Source: Chloroflexota bacterium
GTDB taxonomy: Bacteria > Chloroflexota > Anaerolineae > UBA4142
Direction of reading: 5' to 3'
DNA length: 50,802 nt
Assembly: GCA_016208315.1 (NCBI GenBank)
Contig: JACQYF010000175.1
Location: 1 to 50,802, forward strand
Positions within the stretch are counted from its first letter, which is position 1, and each line of letters opens with the position of its first letter. Below the pieces are notes generated by a model. The model did no database searches, was not told where the DNA came from, and worked only from the letters and a program-made list of their open reading frames with translations. The position numbers and the translations under genes were made by a program. Shown in pieces: positions 7,898-16,891 of this stretch.

Positions 7898-8383
7898 ATG
7901 AGCAGTACAATTACCTTACGTCACCATGAAGCAGATGATATGAGCTGGGTCATCCGCCAGCAAGGCCTGCTTTACCAACAGGAATACGGGTGGGATGAGA
8001 GCTTTGAGGCGCTCGTTGCCCAGATCTGCGCGGACTTTATCAAGAATTACGATCCACAAAAAGAGCGCTGCTGGATTGCGGAAATGCAAGGCGAACGGGT
8101 CGGCTCGATCTTTTGCGTAAAGGTAAGCGAAGACGTTGCGAAATTGAGATTGCTGTTCGTTCTTTCTAAAGCCAGAGGGTTGGGTCTGGGGACGCGCCTT
8201 GTGGAAGAGTGTATTCGCTTTGCCAAGCGTTCGGGCTATAAGAAATTAACTCTCTGGACGAATGACGTGCTTGTACAAGCCAGGAAGATTTACGAAAAAA
8301 ACGGCTTTAAACTTGTCGAAGAAGAACACCATCACAGTTTCGGTCATGACCTAGTTGGGCAGAATTGGGACCTGGACTTGTGA
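7898..8383 (+). CDS. GNAT-family N-acetyltransferase
   Basis: A 161-residue single GNAT domain. The acetyl-CoA binding segment LLFVLSKARGLGLGTRLVEE carries the R-x-x-G-x-G/A motif, preceded by a beta strand and followed by KKLTLWTNDVLVQARKIYEKNGF, the usual last part of the fold. The sequence resembles the MarR-associated 'helix-turn-helix plus GNAT' group but has no HTH. GGTAAGGAG lies seven bases before the ATG. Its stop overlaps the start of the EamA gene (GTGA), implying translational coupling. Substrate unknown. Confidence 0.86.
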   Translation: MSSTITLRHHEADDMSWVIRQQGLLYQQEYGWDESFEALVAQICADFIKNYDPQKERCWIAEMQGERVGSIFCVKVSEDVAKLRLLFVLSKARGLGLGTRLVEECIRFAKRSGYKKLTLWTNDVLVQARKIYEKNGFKLVEEEHHHSFGHDLVGQNWDLDL

Positions 8384-9294
8384 CCACTAAAACTTCGTTG
8401 GCGAGTGTTGCGGCGGCAGTGGTCGGCATCCAGGTTGGCTCGGCCATCGTCGCAACTCGCTTCGTCATTGATCAAACCCAACCTGGGTCGCTCGCTCTCT
8501 TACGCTATAGCATCGGAGCGATCTGTTTGCTTCCACCCTTATTGGCATCGGTCCGTATTCCTTTTGCTAAAAAAGACCTTCTACCCCTGAGTCTCTTAGG
8601 CATCACCCAGTTTGGAATCGTAGTTGCCTTCCTGAATTATGCATTGCAGTTCATGCCCTCGGCGCGCGCCGCGCTCATCTTCGCGTCTGTACCACTTCAG
8701 GCAATGGTCATTGCTGCGCTCTTAGGCCACGAGCGCCTCACGTTTGCCAAGAGTCTAGGGGTTCTAATTACGATTATTGGAATAGGTTTTGTCCTGGGCG
8801 AACGAGTCTTCGACAAGGGAATTTCTCAAGGATGGATCGGAGAAATTGCCGTATTTGCAAGCGCATTAGGCGCGGGGGCCTGCAGCGTCTTGTATCGCCC
8901 TTATTTAATAAGGTATCCGACCCTGCAAATAAGCAGCTTGGCGATGTTTGCCGCGGTTATCTTTTTGGCATTTTTGGCGGCGAGTGAGGGGTTTTTCAAT
9001 AGCTTGCCCCACTTTAACCTAGGGGGCTGGTTCGCCGTCTTTTTTATTGGGATCAGCAGCGGTATTGGTTATTACTTGTGGCTGTGGGCGCTTAATAACA
9101 CCTCACCCACCAAAGTGACGATCTTTCTGGCCCTAAGTCCGATTACGGCGGTTGGATTAGGTGCTTTGCTCCTAGGAGAGCCAATCACTGTTACCTTACT
9201 TGTCGGCATTATGTGTGTCATCCTCGGTTTAGCTGCAGCGCACTTGGCGGATTTCCCCAAAAGACGCGGACTTGGCGGGCAAGGGGACGGGTAA
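8380..9294 (+). CDS. EamA/DMT-superfamily permease
   Basis: A 304-residue membrane protein with about ten hydrophobic helices in two EamA repeats. The end of the first repeat reads LIFASVPLQAMVIAALLGHERLT and the second FLALSPITAVGLGALLLGEPIT, the typical 'P-x-x-x-x-x-G-E' pattern of drug/metabolite exporters. A GTG start at 8380 was chosen because it overlaps the upstream TGA as GTGA and lies just before the first helix. Base composition is more AT-rich than its neighbours. It likely exports an amino acid or similar metabolite, perhaps one processed by the peptidase or acetyltransferase beside it. Confidence 0.86.
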   Translation: MTTKTSLASVAAAVVGIQVGSAIVATRFVIDQTQPGSLALLRYSIGAICLLPPLLASVRIPFAKKDLLPLSLLGITQFGIVVAFLNYALQFMPSARAALIFASVPLQAMVIAALLGHERLTFAKSLGVLITIIGIGFVLGERVFDKGISQGWIGEIAVFASALGAGACSVLYRPYLIRYPTLQISSLAMFAAVIFLAFLAASEGFFNSLPHFNLGGWFAVFFIGISSGIGYYLWLWALNNTSPTKVTIFLALSPITAVGLGALLLGEPITVTLLVGIMCVILGLAAAHLADFPKRRGLGGQGDG

Positions 9295-9315
9295 TTTTGT
9301 CGTTCTGCTCTCTTG

Positions 9316-9324
9316 TGTTACAAT
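9316..9324 (+). promoter_or_regulatory. Extended -10 promoter (TGT-TACAAT) next to a start codon
   Basis: TGT at 9316-9318 followed by TACAAT at 9319-9324 forms an extended -10. The ATG at 9334 is nine bases further, so the transcript would be leaderless or nearly so. No -35 close to consensus is seen, as is common for extended -10 promoters. Confidence 0.5.
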
Positions 9325-9333
9325 CCCCTCACA

Positions 9334-10596
9334 ATGCTCACTCGCCGAAAGTTTCTGAAAATCCTCGCCGCGACGTGCGGCAGTGCCTTTATGGGGGCCT
9401 GTGCGCGGGCGCTGCCAACCTCGACACCGACGCCACTACCTTCGCCTCAAGCTCTTCAGATCGCCGCGCTCCAACCTACGGAAACTCCTACTTCCGTTGC
9501 GACTAGCACTCCGACTCTTACGGCGATGCCGACGACCACAGCAACGGCTACCGCTACGGCCACTGCAACCTCCACGCCCGCATTGCCTGATCTGATGACA
9601 ATTCGCGGCGACCAATTCTTTTACCGTGGCACGCGTTTCCCCGTCAACGGTTTCAATTATTATCCCAAAATGCATCCGTGGCGGACGTTCAATCTGACCG
9701 ACTGGGATCCGCGCGGCGCGGAACAAGAATTGCGGCTGGCCGTCGGGCTGGGCGCGAACACGGTGCGGACATTTATTGATTATCCGTTTTCACTCGGCGA
9801 AAACAAGACGCCGCAGCCAAGCCAAGTCGTGCTCGAGCCGGTCAAGCAATACGTGGCGAATTTCCGCGAGTTTCTAGACATCGCCGGGCGGTTGAATCTG
9901 CAGGTCATGGTGACTTTGTTTGACAGCATGGATTGGTCCATTTACCGGCCCGAAAACCACGCGATCGCGGAGCAATATCTCAAGGCGCTCATTCCGCCGT
10001 TTGCCGACGATCCGCGCATCATGTGCTGGGACCTGCAGAACGAGCCGGATCGCGCGATCGTCATCGTGGGCGCGTCGTCGGTGATCTCGTTCTTCCGGCG
10101 GATGTCCGCGCTCGTCCGGCAGTTGGATCCGCGGCACTTGCAGACGATCGGCTGGATAGACCGCGCCCGCGCGCGCTATTTCGAAGACCTGGAGAGTTTC
10201 CTCGATTTCTGGACTTTGCATTTTTACGACAAAGCCGAACGCTTGAACGAGCTGGTCAAATTCTATAAAACGAAAACGACGCGGCCCGTGCTGCTGCAAG
10301 AGTTTGGCTTGGCAACGGGCGGCCCCGGCCCGAACGGCAACAATACCGAGCAGGATCAAGCCGCGCACTACAAGACGGTCTTGACAACCTTGGAACAGAA
10401 TAACATGTGCGGTTCCGTGTTTTGGACGCTGATGGATTTTCCGCAAGGGCTGGCCGGCAATCCGCCTTCGCCCAACGATTCGCCCGAAAATCACTTTGGC
10501 GTCTTTCGCCTGGATTACAGCGAAAAGCCCGTGACTGCGGTGATTCGGGATTTCTGGAAGCCGCGACGCGAGGACTATTTTAACCAGATTTCGTAA
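9334..10596 (+). CDS. Exported GH5/clan A glycoside hydrolase-like lipoprotein
   Basis: A 420-residue exported protein. The start MLTRRKFLKILAATCG has a twin-arginine-like R-R-x-F-L-K motif followed by a hydrophobic stretch and Cys-containing lipobox candidates (ATCG, MGAC). Residues about 28-88 are a Thr/Pro/Ala linker. The catalytic domain is a (beta/alpha)8 barrel of the cellulase (GH5/GH-A) type: WDLQNEP with E237 as acid/base and LLQEFG with E323 as nucleophile. Such enzymes cleave beta-mannan, beta-glucan or similar glycans at the cell surface. Length and motifs look intact. The promoter is an extended -10 immediately upstream. Confidence 0.82.
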   Translation: MLTRRKFLKILAATCGSAFMGACARALPTSTPTPLPSPQALQIAALQPTETPTSVATSTPTLTAMPTTTATATATATATSTPALPDLMTIRGDQFFYRGTRFPVNGFNYYPKMHPWRTFNLTDWDPRGAEQELRLAVGLGANTVRTFIDYPFSLGENKTPQPSQVVLEPVKQYVANFREFLDIAGRLNLQVMVTLFDSMDWSIYRPENHAIAEQYLKALIPPFADDPRIMCWDLQNEPDRAIVIVGASSVISFFRRMSALVRQLDPRHLQTIGWIDRARARYFEDLESFLDFWTLHFYDKAERLNELVKFYKTKTTRPVLLQEFGLATGGPGPNGNNTEQDQAAHYKTVLTTLEQNNMCGSVFWTLMDFPQGLAGNPPSPNDSPENHFGVFRLDYSEKPVTAVIRDFWKPRREDYFNQIS

Positions 10597-10905
10597 CTAG
10601 ATGATCCGCGAATCTCGCGAATCTCGCGAATGTAATGGCGAGAATTCCATGCCCCTGGGGCAGGCACGAGAACAGAAACGCGCGCAGGTTCGTAGTACGC
10701 GACGGAGCGTATTTTGCGGAGTCGCGTCCGCGCACGAAGGACGGCACTCCACTTCGTTGCGTGCCGGACTACGAACGCCAAGTTTCTGAGCAGCGGTTTT
10801 TGCGAAGCAATCTCCAACTTCAAAGTAGGGGATTGCTTCGCAAAAACCGGTCGCAATGACAATTAGCGTGATTCGCGAGATTCGCGGATAAATACGGAGC
10901 GACAC
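10597..10905. repeat. Non-coding region of nested inverted repeats
   Basis: Three hairpin layers and no convincing gene. Outermost: CGCGAATCTCGCGAATCTCG words (about 10609-10631) facing GATTCGCGAGATTCGCGG (about 10870-10887). Middle: GTTCGTAGT (near 10689) with ACTACGAAC (near 10768), and ACGCGAC with GTCGCGT. Inner: a perfect 19-bp pair GGTTTTTGCGAAGCAATC.../GATTGCTTCGCAAAAACC... at 10794-10812 and 10831-10849. Short ORFs here are read through the repeats and have no family features. Confidence 0.75.
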
Positions 10906-11493
10906 TTGGAAGAGCAACCACTTGAACTGTTACTCGTCCGGCACGGCGAGTCGTATCATAATCGCGATGGCACGGGCGGTCTCGATTCCGATTTGACTGA
11001 ATTGGGCGTCGAGCAGGCGCGGCGGCTTGCGCCGTGGCTCGCGGCGGATTTCAAGTTTGCGGCCATCTACTCCAGTCCGCTCGTGCGCGCGCGCCTCACT
11101 GCCGAAATCGCCGCGGCGGAATTGAGCTTGCCAATTCAATTCAAGGACGACCTACGTGAGGTGGACTTCGAAATCGGCCCGATGATGGCGCACAGCACGG
11201 ATCCGATTAGCGCCTTCCTTCGCGTTCCGCGGGCCATCGAAACGATGCCCGCCAGCTATATCGAATTCGAAGCGCGGGTGAGAAGCGCGTTCTGTGACAT
11301 CATCGCCGCAAACGAACGCGGCACGCTGCTGGTCTTTACGCACGGCGGCGTGATCTCGACGTTCTTGCGCACGGTTTTTGGCGCGCACCAAGTATCGGTT
11401 CACGCGGACAACGGCTCGGCGATGCTGCTGCGCTGGGGAAACGGGCGCTGGTATTTGGTATACTCTAACCGCGTGCCACCGATATTGCCATAG
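10906..11493 (+). CDS. Histidine phosphatase family protein (phosphoglycerate mutase-like)
   Basis: A 195-residue cytoplasmic protein of the branch-1 histidine phosphatase superfamily. LLLVRHGES near the N-terminus carries the phospho-accepting His, YSSPLVRARLTAEI the conserved Arg, and LVFTHGGVISTFL the second catalytic His. The acidic residue is probably in DLREVDFEIG. Members dephosphorylate sugar phosphates, nucleotide derivatives or phosphoproteins. The start is a TTG with GGAG seven bases upstream; no ATG lies closer to the RHG motif. It stands alone after a repeat-rich gap. Confidence 0.85.
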   Translation: MEEQPLELLLVRHGESYHNRDGTGGLDSDLTELGVEQARRLAPWLAADFKFAAIYSSPLVRARLTAEIAAAELSLPIQFKDDLREVDFEIGPMMAHSTDPISAFLRVPRAIETMPASYIEFEARVRSAFCDIIAANERGTLLVFTHGGVISTFLRTVFGAHQVSVHADNGSAMLLRWGNGRWYLVYSNRVPPILP

Positions 11494-11638
11494 GGCCAAC
11501 TGGCGCACTAGCGTCAATCGAACGTTCGTTTCTTTACAACCTTGACGCGAGCCAATTCCGTGCTATACTGGTGAGCGAGTAAACGCTTCGAGCTTCGTGA
11601 ATCCGCTCGTCTTGCTGATGCAAGGCAAAAGGGGGGCG

Positions 11639-13465
11639 ATGACTCGCCTGCTCACGCTTCGTCCGCGATTACTCCTGTTGGTCCTCCTTGCCATCTTGCC
11701 GGCATTGGTTCTGGTGGTCTACACCGGCGTGGAAGAGCGCTTGTTGGCCCGTGAATTGGCGCGTGACCAAGCGCAACACCTGAGGCACGCGGTCATACGT
11801 CGCCAAGATGACGAGATCCTGGGAACGCGCCAAGTCCTCGCGACCCTCTCGCGAGTTGGCGACGTGCGCGAGGAGCGGTCGGCAGCATGCACTCCGCTTT
11901 TCGCGCGAATGTTGCAGCAGTATCCCCAGATCACCAGTCTCCTCGCCATTCGTCCGAACGGCCAAGTCTTTTGCTCGACCCTGCCGGTGAAGAACGCCCC
12001 TATTTTCCCCGCCTATTCTGATATTCAGCGCGCTTTGCAATCGGATGATTTGACCATCGGCAAGTATTATCTTGTACCCGATACGAGCAACGTCGTACTG
12101 GCTCTCTACTATCCCGTCTTTGGCGATGGGGGTCAGGCGCAAAGTGTTTTGTTTGCCACCCTGGAACTGACCTGGTTAGGTGAGCTTGCGACCGGCCTGG
12201 GCCTATTGCCCGGATCCACGATCACGGTATTCGATCAGAATGGCATGACCCTGGCCCGTTACCCCGATGCCCAGCAATGGATTGGCAAGCCGATGCCGGA
12301 ACCGGACCTCATCTCAACCGTCAAGAACCGGAACGCGGAGGGGACCGCCGTGACGATTGGACCGGATCAAGTGTCGCGGCTGTACGCTTTCGCGCCCTTG
12401 AGCGATCACATGGATGTCGGTAGCTGGGTGGCGGTGTCTATTCCATCGTCCGTTGCCAATGCCGTCGCCGACCAGTCTTTCGTGCGAAACATAGTATTGT
12501 TGGGATTGGCGACACTGCTCGCATTGGTCGTCGCCTGGCTCTTTGGCGACATTTTTATTGTTCGCCGGGTGAGAGTGATTCTGGCCGCGACGCGACGCTT
12601 GACGCAAGGTGATCTGAGCGCGCGCACGGGCGTCCGCCGTCCCGTTGGCGAATTGAGCCAGCTTGCGCAAGCGTTTGATGGGATGGCTGACGCGCTCCAG
12701 GAGCGCGATAGAGAGCGCAAACGATCGGAAGAGGAAATCCGCAATCTCAATGCCGACCTCGAACTGCGGGTGCAAAAACGGACGCGGGAATTGCAGGAGG
12801 TGAATGAGGAACTGGAGACCTTTTCGTATTCAGTTTCGCACGACCTGCGAACCCCGGTAGCATCGGCCCAGAATATCACGCACCTTGTCCTCGACAAGTA
12901 TGCTTCCCAACTGCCCGCCGACTGTCAACGTTCGCTGCTATTGATTGACGAGAACATGAAAACGATGGACGGCTTGATCACCGATCTGCTCGATCTCGCG
13001 CGGACGACGCGGCAACCGCTGGCTAGGCAAACGGTTATCCCGGCCGACCTCGTCAAGCGATTGGTCGAGCAATTGCGCCCGTTGTACGAAGGTCGGAAGG
13101 TGGAGTTTGTGATTAACGACATGCCGCCTTTGCAAGCCGATCCGGGATTGTTGCGGCAGGTATACGCCAATCTCCTGTCGAACGCGCTCAAATTCACGCG
13201 GACGCGCGAGACGGCACGGATAGGGGTTGGCGCGGTAGGTCAAATTGGCAATTTGACCTACTACGTGCGCGACAACGGTGTAGGGTTTGAACCTCAGGAC
13301 GCGGACCGGCTTTTTGGTCCCTTCCAGCGATTGCATCCTGAGGAGGATTACGAGGGGAGCGGTATCGGACTGGCGATTGTGGCCCGCATCATCCACCGGC
13401 ATGGCGGACGCATTTGGGCGGAGGCCCAAGTGGACGAGGGCGCGACATTCTACTTTGTGCTATGA
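11639..13465 (+). CDS. Membrane sensor histidine kinase (Cache-like, HAMP, HisKA, HATPase_c)
   Basis: A 608-residue two-component sensor. Helix one is at about residues 9-27. An extracytoplasmic sensing region of the double-Cache type runs to about 280, and helix two is at 285-308. HAMP and a coiled coil follow. HisKA has SVSHDLRTP with the phospho-accepting H401. The ATP-binding domain shows the N box (ANLLSNALKFT), G1 (DNGVGFE) and G2 (GSGIGLAI). The cognate regulator is not adjacent. The ATG at 11639 was chosen because AGGGGGG precedes it; a GTG at 11597 would add 14 residues. A 27-bp palindrome (13235-13261) is read in frame between the N and G1 boxes. Confidence 0.87.
   Translation: MTRLLTLRPRLLLLVLLAILPALVLVVYTGVEERLLARELARDQAQHLRHAVIRRQDDEILGTRQVLATLSRVGDVREERSAACTPLFARMLQQYPQITSLLAIRPNGQVFCSTLPVKNAPIFPAYSDIQRALQSDDLTIGKYYLVPDTSNVVLALYYPVFGDGGQAQSVLFATLELTWLGELATGLGLLPGSTITVFDQNGMTLARYPDAQQWIGKPMPEPDLISTVKNRNAEGTAVTIGPDQVSRLYAFAPLSDHMDVGSWVAVSIPSSVANAVADQSFVRNIVLLGLATLLALVVAWLFGDIFIVRRVRVILAATRRLTQGDLSARTGVRRPVGELSQLAQAFDGMADALQERDRERKRSEEEIRNLNADLELRVQKRTRELQEVNEELETFSYSVSHDLRTPVASAQNITHLVLDKYASQLPADCQRSLLLIDENMKTMDGLITDLLDLARTTRQPLARQTVIPADLVKRLVEQLRPLYEGRKVEFVINDMPPLQADPGLLRQVYANLLSNALKFTRTRETARIGVGAVGQIGNLTYYVRDNGVGFEPQDADRLFGPFQRLHPEEDYEGSGIGLAIVARIIHRHGGRIWAEAQVDEGATFYFVL
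13235..13261. repeat. In-frame 27-bp palindrome inside the histidine kinase gene
   Basis: The 12-bp arms GTAGGTCAAATT and AATTTGACCTAC flank a 3-nt loop (GGC). It is read as V-G-Q-I-G-N-L-T-Y between the N box and G1 box. Its length, 27 bp, is nine codons, so the frame is kept. The arm sequence is unrelated to the palindrome near the RAYT gene. Confidence 0.85.
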
Positions 13466-13479
13466 ATGCGGTTACCCTA

Positions 13480-13509
13480 TTGACAGCCCATCGCGAATAA
13501 GACTATAAT
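13480..13509 (+). promoter_or_regulatory. Consensus sigma-70 promoter of the formate dehydrogenase operon
   Basis: TTGACA at 13480-13485 and TATAAT at 13504-13509 match both consensus hexamers exactly, with an 18-bp spacer. The predicted transcription start is near 13516, leaving about 160 nt of leader before the first codon. Such a strong promoter in front of a terminator implies control after initiation. Confidence 0.85.
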
Positions 13510-13515
13510 TGCGCC

Positions 13516-13623
13516 CGTAATCAGTCGCCGTGGTGTGATGCGGCAGCGCGGCTGACGCGATGAAGGTTGTCAAGCTCGTATGTACGCCAGAGAGATATCG
13601 AACGGGTACGGAAGCCGGTATTA
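13516..13623 (+). ncRNA. Structured 5' leader of the formate dehydrogenase operon (candidate riboswitch/attenuator)
   Basis: About 108 nt between the promoter and an intrinsic terminator. TCAGTCGC and GCGGCTGA (about 13521-13528 and 13548-13555) can form an eight-pair stem, and several shorter GC pairings are possible downstream. There is no ORF with a ribosome site, so a leader peptide is not evident. I do not recognise a known class: the conserved boxes of TPP, cobalamin, FMN, lysine, glycine and c-di-GMP-I riboswitches are missing, and I could not confirm a molybdenum/tungsten-cofactor fold. Confidence 0.5.
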
Positions 13624-13651
13624 GGGCAGATGGAAACGTCTGTCCTTTTTT
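13624..13651 (+). terminator. Intrinsic terminator in the fdh leader
   Basis: GGGCAGATG and CGTCTGTCC pair over nine positions around a GAAA tetraloop, followed directly by six T residues. It ends about ten bases before the ribosome-binding site (GAGGAG) of the formate dehydrogenase alpha gene, the position of a regulatory attenuator. Confidence 0.85.
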
Positions 13652-13675
13652 GTTTCCCCAGTGAGGAGAAAACCT

Positions 13676-16600
13676 ATGAGCGATAACAACGTCAAAACCA
13701 TCTCTCGACGCGACTTTCTCAAAATCGGCGTGGGCACGGCGGGCGGCGTCGTCGCCGCCGAACTCGCCGGCTTGGGCCTCGATCCGGGCAAGGTTCAAGC
13801 TCAGGCGCTGACGGTCCCGATCAAAAAGGGCAAGGAGGTCGCGACGGTTTGTCCGTACTGCGCGGTCGGCTGCGGGCAGATTGCCACGGTAGATACCGCC
13901 AGCGGCAAGATCATTGACATCCAGGGCAATCCGGACTCCCCGGTTAATCAAGGTACGCTCTGCCCCAAGGGCGCGGCGACGTATCAACTCGCCGTGAACG
14001 ACCTGCGCTGGACCAAGGTCAAGCACCGCGCGCCCGGCAGCGACCAGTGGGAGGACATGTCGCTGGAAGTCGCCATGAATCGGATCGCGCAACTGACCCA
14101 GCAAACGCGCGACGCGAATTTCAACGAGTTCCAGGACGTGGGCGGCGCGCGCAAGCGCGTGATGAACACGTACGCCCTCGCCTCGCTCGGCGGCGCGACG
14201 ATGGACAACGAGTGGAACTATCTCCAGCAGAAATTGATGCACGCGCTGGGAGTGGTCTATCTCGAAAACCAGGCGCGAATCTGACACTCCGCCTCGGTCC
14301 CCGGTCTGGGGGTCACCTTCGGTCGTGGCGCGGCAACCACGTTTGCCCGTGATCTCGTCAACTCGGACGCGGTCATGATTATGGGCTCGAATATGGCCGA
14401 GTGTCATCCGGTCGCCTTCCGTTGGCCGCTGCAAGCCAAGACGGAACACGGCGCGGTCCTCATGCACGTTGACCCGCGCTTTACGCGCACCTCCGCGATG
14501 TGCGACATTCACGCGCCTATCCGCGCGGGCACCGACATTCTGTTCCTCGGCGCGATCATCAACCACGTCATCAACAGCGACCGCTGGAACAGCGATCCGT
14601 TCTTCAAAGAGTACGTCGTCAACTTTACGAATGCGGCGACGCTGGTCAATCCGGACTACAAGGATACCGAAGACAACAACGGCGTCTTTTCCGGCATCTC
14701 GACAGATGGAAAATCGTACGCCGCCACAAGTTGGTCGTACCAGCGCGAGGCCGTACCTGCGGCAGCGCCCCCGCTCGTCGAGGCCAAGACCTTTACCGAC
14801 CTGCTGCTGCAACGCGTCCCCGGTCGTCCCAAGACCGATGTGACGCTGCAAAACTCGCAGACTGTTTTCCAAATCCTCAAAAAGCACTATGCGCGTTACA
14901 CGCCCGAGATGGTGGAAAAAGTCTGCGGTTGTCCGCAGGACAAATTCCTGCAAGTCGCGAATACATTGCTGAATAACTCGGGCCGCGACAAAACTTCGAA
15001 CATCACGTACGCGGTGGGCTGGACGCAGCACACGGTCGGCGTCCAAATCATCCGCACGGCGGCGATGCTCCAAGCCCTGCTCGGAAACATCGGGCGTCCC
15101 GGCGGCGGCGTGCTCGCCCTGCGCGGCCACGCGACCATCCAGGGTTCGACCGACATCGCGACGCTTTACCACTCACTTCCCGGCTATCTCAACATGCCGG
15201 ACGCGCGCAAAGCGCACGATACCCTGAAAGACTATATCCTCACCGAAGCCACACCCATCGCGACCTCGTACTGGGGAAACTTCCCCAAATTCGCGGTGTC
15301 GTATTTCAAGGCGCAGTGGGGCGACAAAGCCACAGCCGAAAATGACTATGGCTACAAATACCATCCCCAGATCACCGGCGATCACTCGCACATGCCGCTG
15401 TTCGTGGACATGATGGCGGGCAAGATCAAGGGCTTTTACGTGATGGGGCAGAATCCCGCCGTCGGCGGACAGAACGCGCGCTTTCAGCGCAAGGCGCTTG
15501 CCAAGCTCGATTGGATGGTGGTGCGCGATTTCTACGAAACGGAAACCGCGGCGTTCTGGAAAAATTCGCCTGAGATCAAATCCGGCGAGTTAAAAGCCGC
15601 CGACATCAAGACCGAGGTGTTCTTCCTGCCCGCGGCGGTCGTCGCGGAGATGGAAGGCACGTTCACGAACACCCAGCGCCTCGTGCAAGCGCACGACAAA
15701 GCCGCCGACCCGCCGGACGACGCGCGCAGCGACTTGTGGTTCACGTACCATCTCGGCAAGCGCGTGCTCGCGCTCTACCAAGACTCGACTCAAGACCGCG
15801 ACTGGGGCGTCAAGAACCTCATGTGGAATTACGAGCCGGAGGCGAAAGAGATCGAGCCGTGGCGCGTCAAGGACGAACCGTCGGCGTACAAGGTGATGAA
15901 AGAAATCAACGGCTATGCGTGGTCGGACAAGAAACCGCTGACGACATTTGCGAACCTGAAAGAGGACGGCACGACCGCCGCTGGCGCGTGGATCTACACC
16001 GGCATCATACCGGAGGAGGGCAAGAACCGCGCGCAGGACCGCAAGCCCGACAACTATGTGTCGCCTAACTGGGGCTTTGCCTGGCCGGCGAATCGGCACA
16101 TCATGTACAGCCGCGCCTCCGCCGACGCGCAAGGCAAACCCTGGTCGGATAAGAAAAAGTTCACCTCCTGGGACGCCGACAAAAAGACCTGGGTCAACGC
16201 GTTCGGCGACGGCATTGACTTTTCGCCGACCAAAGCGCCGGACGACAAAGGCAAGGACACGGGCATCGGCTTTGACTGGCTGCGCGGCAACGACGCGTTC
16301 ATCATGCGCGCGGACGGCAAGGCGTGGCTCTTCGCCCCTAGCGGTTTGGTGGATGGTCCGCTGCCCACTCACTATGAACCCTACGAATCGCCCGTCGAGA
16401 ATCTGGTTTACAAGCAGCAGACCAATCCAGTCGCCAAGACCTGGAATGTCGAAGGCAACCCATACCACCAGGTCGCCGATCCGAATTACCCGATCATCAT
16501 CTCCACGTATCGGCTCACCGAACACCACCTGAGCGGCACGATGTCGCGCTGGCTGCCGTGGCTGGCGGAACTGATGCCGGAACTCTTTGTCGAGATTTCA

Positions 16601-16891
16601 CCCGAACTCGCGACCGAAAAGGGAATCAGAAACGCCGACTATGTGACCGTTACGACGGCGCGCGGTGAAATCCAGGCGCGCGCGCTCGGCACTCGGCGAA
16701 TGCGACCGTTCAACATCAACGGCAAGATCATTCACGAGATTGGCTTGCCGTGGCACTGGGGCTATCAAGGAGCGGCGGTTGGCGATGTGGTGAACAACCT
16801 CAGCGCGCTGGTCGCCGATCCCAACGTCTCGATCCACGAAGCCAAAGTGTTCACCTGCAATATCAGAGCGGGCAAGCGAGGAGGTGCATGA
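13676..16891 (+). CDS. fdnG: Formate dehydrogenase alpha subunit, selenocysteine-containing (FdnG type)
   Basis: A 1071-residue molybdopterin oxidoreductase that oxidises formate to CO2. SRRDFLKIG at the N-terminus is a twin-arginine signal, so the catalytic side is outside the membrane. CPYCAVGC with a later LCPKG binds a [4Fe-4S] cluster. Codon 203 is an in-frame TGA (14282-14284) in the context NQARI-TGA-H, exactly where FdnG/FdoG carry selenocysteine. Reading on gives an intact MGSNMAECHPVAFRW and the full cofactor domain to the end. A SECIS-like hairpin follows the TGA. A naive ORF call would split the gene at 14284. The ATG at 13676 has GAGGAG upstream. The stop overlaps the beta-subunit start by one base. 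Confidence 0.95.
14282..14317 (+). promoter_or_regulatory. Selenocysteine UGA codon and bacterial SECIS hairpin
   Basis: After the TGA, CCCC (14299-14302) and GGGG (14308-14311) close a GGTCT loop (14303-14307), and the stem extends outwards with GGT and wobble/ACC pairs. The loop begins 18 nt after the UGA. Counted by codon, TGA CAC, TCG GT and GGT CTG fall at the same positions as in the E. coli fdhF element bound by SelB. This supports selenocysteine insertion rather than a frameshift or stop. Confidence 0.88.

Noticed and set aside
10635..10859. Short open frames in the repeat region after the GH5-like gene
   Set aside because: They are translations of inverted repeats and lack start signals or conserved motifs.
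13516..13623. tRNA-Sec gene in the fdh leader
   Set aside because: No acceptor stem closure, T-loop consensus or CCA end could be found.
14284..14375. Formate dehydrogenase alpha as two genes separated by a stop
   Set aside because: The TGA is at the selenocysteine position, the frame is unchanged on both sides and a SECIS-like hairpin follows.
13472..15172. 566-residue minus-strand open frame opposite formate dehydrogenase
   Set aside because: Mirrors the codon structure of the alpha-subunit gene and crosses its promoter; composition is Arg/Asp/Val-rich as in other shadows.
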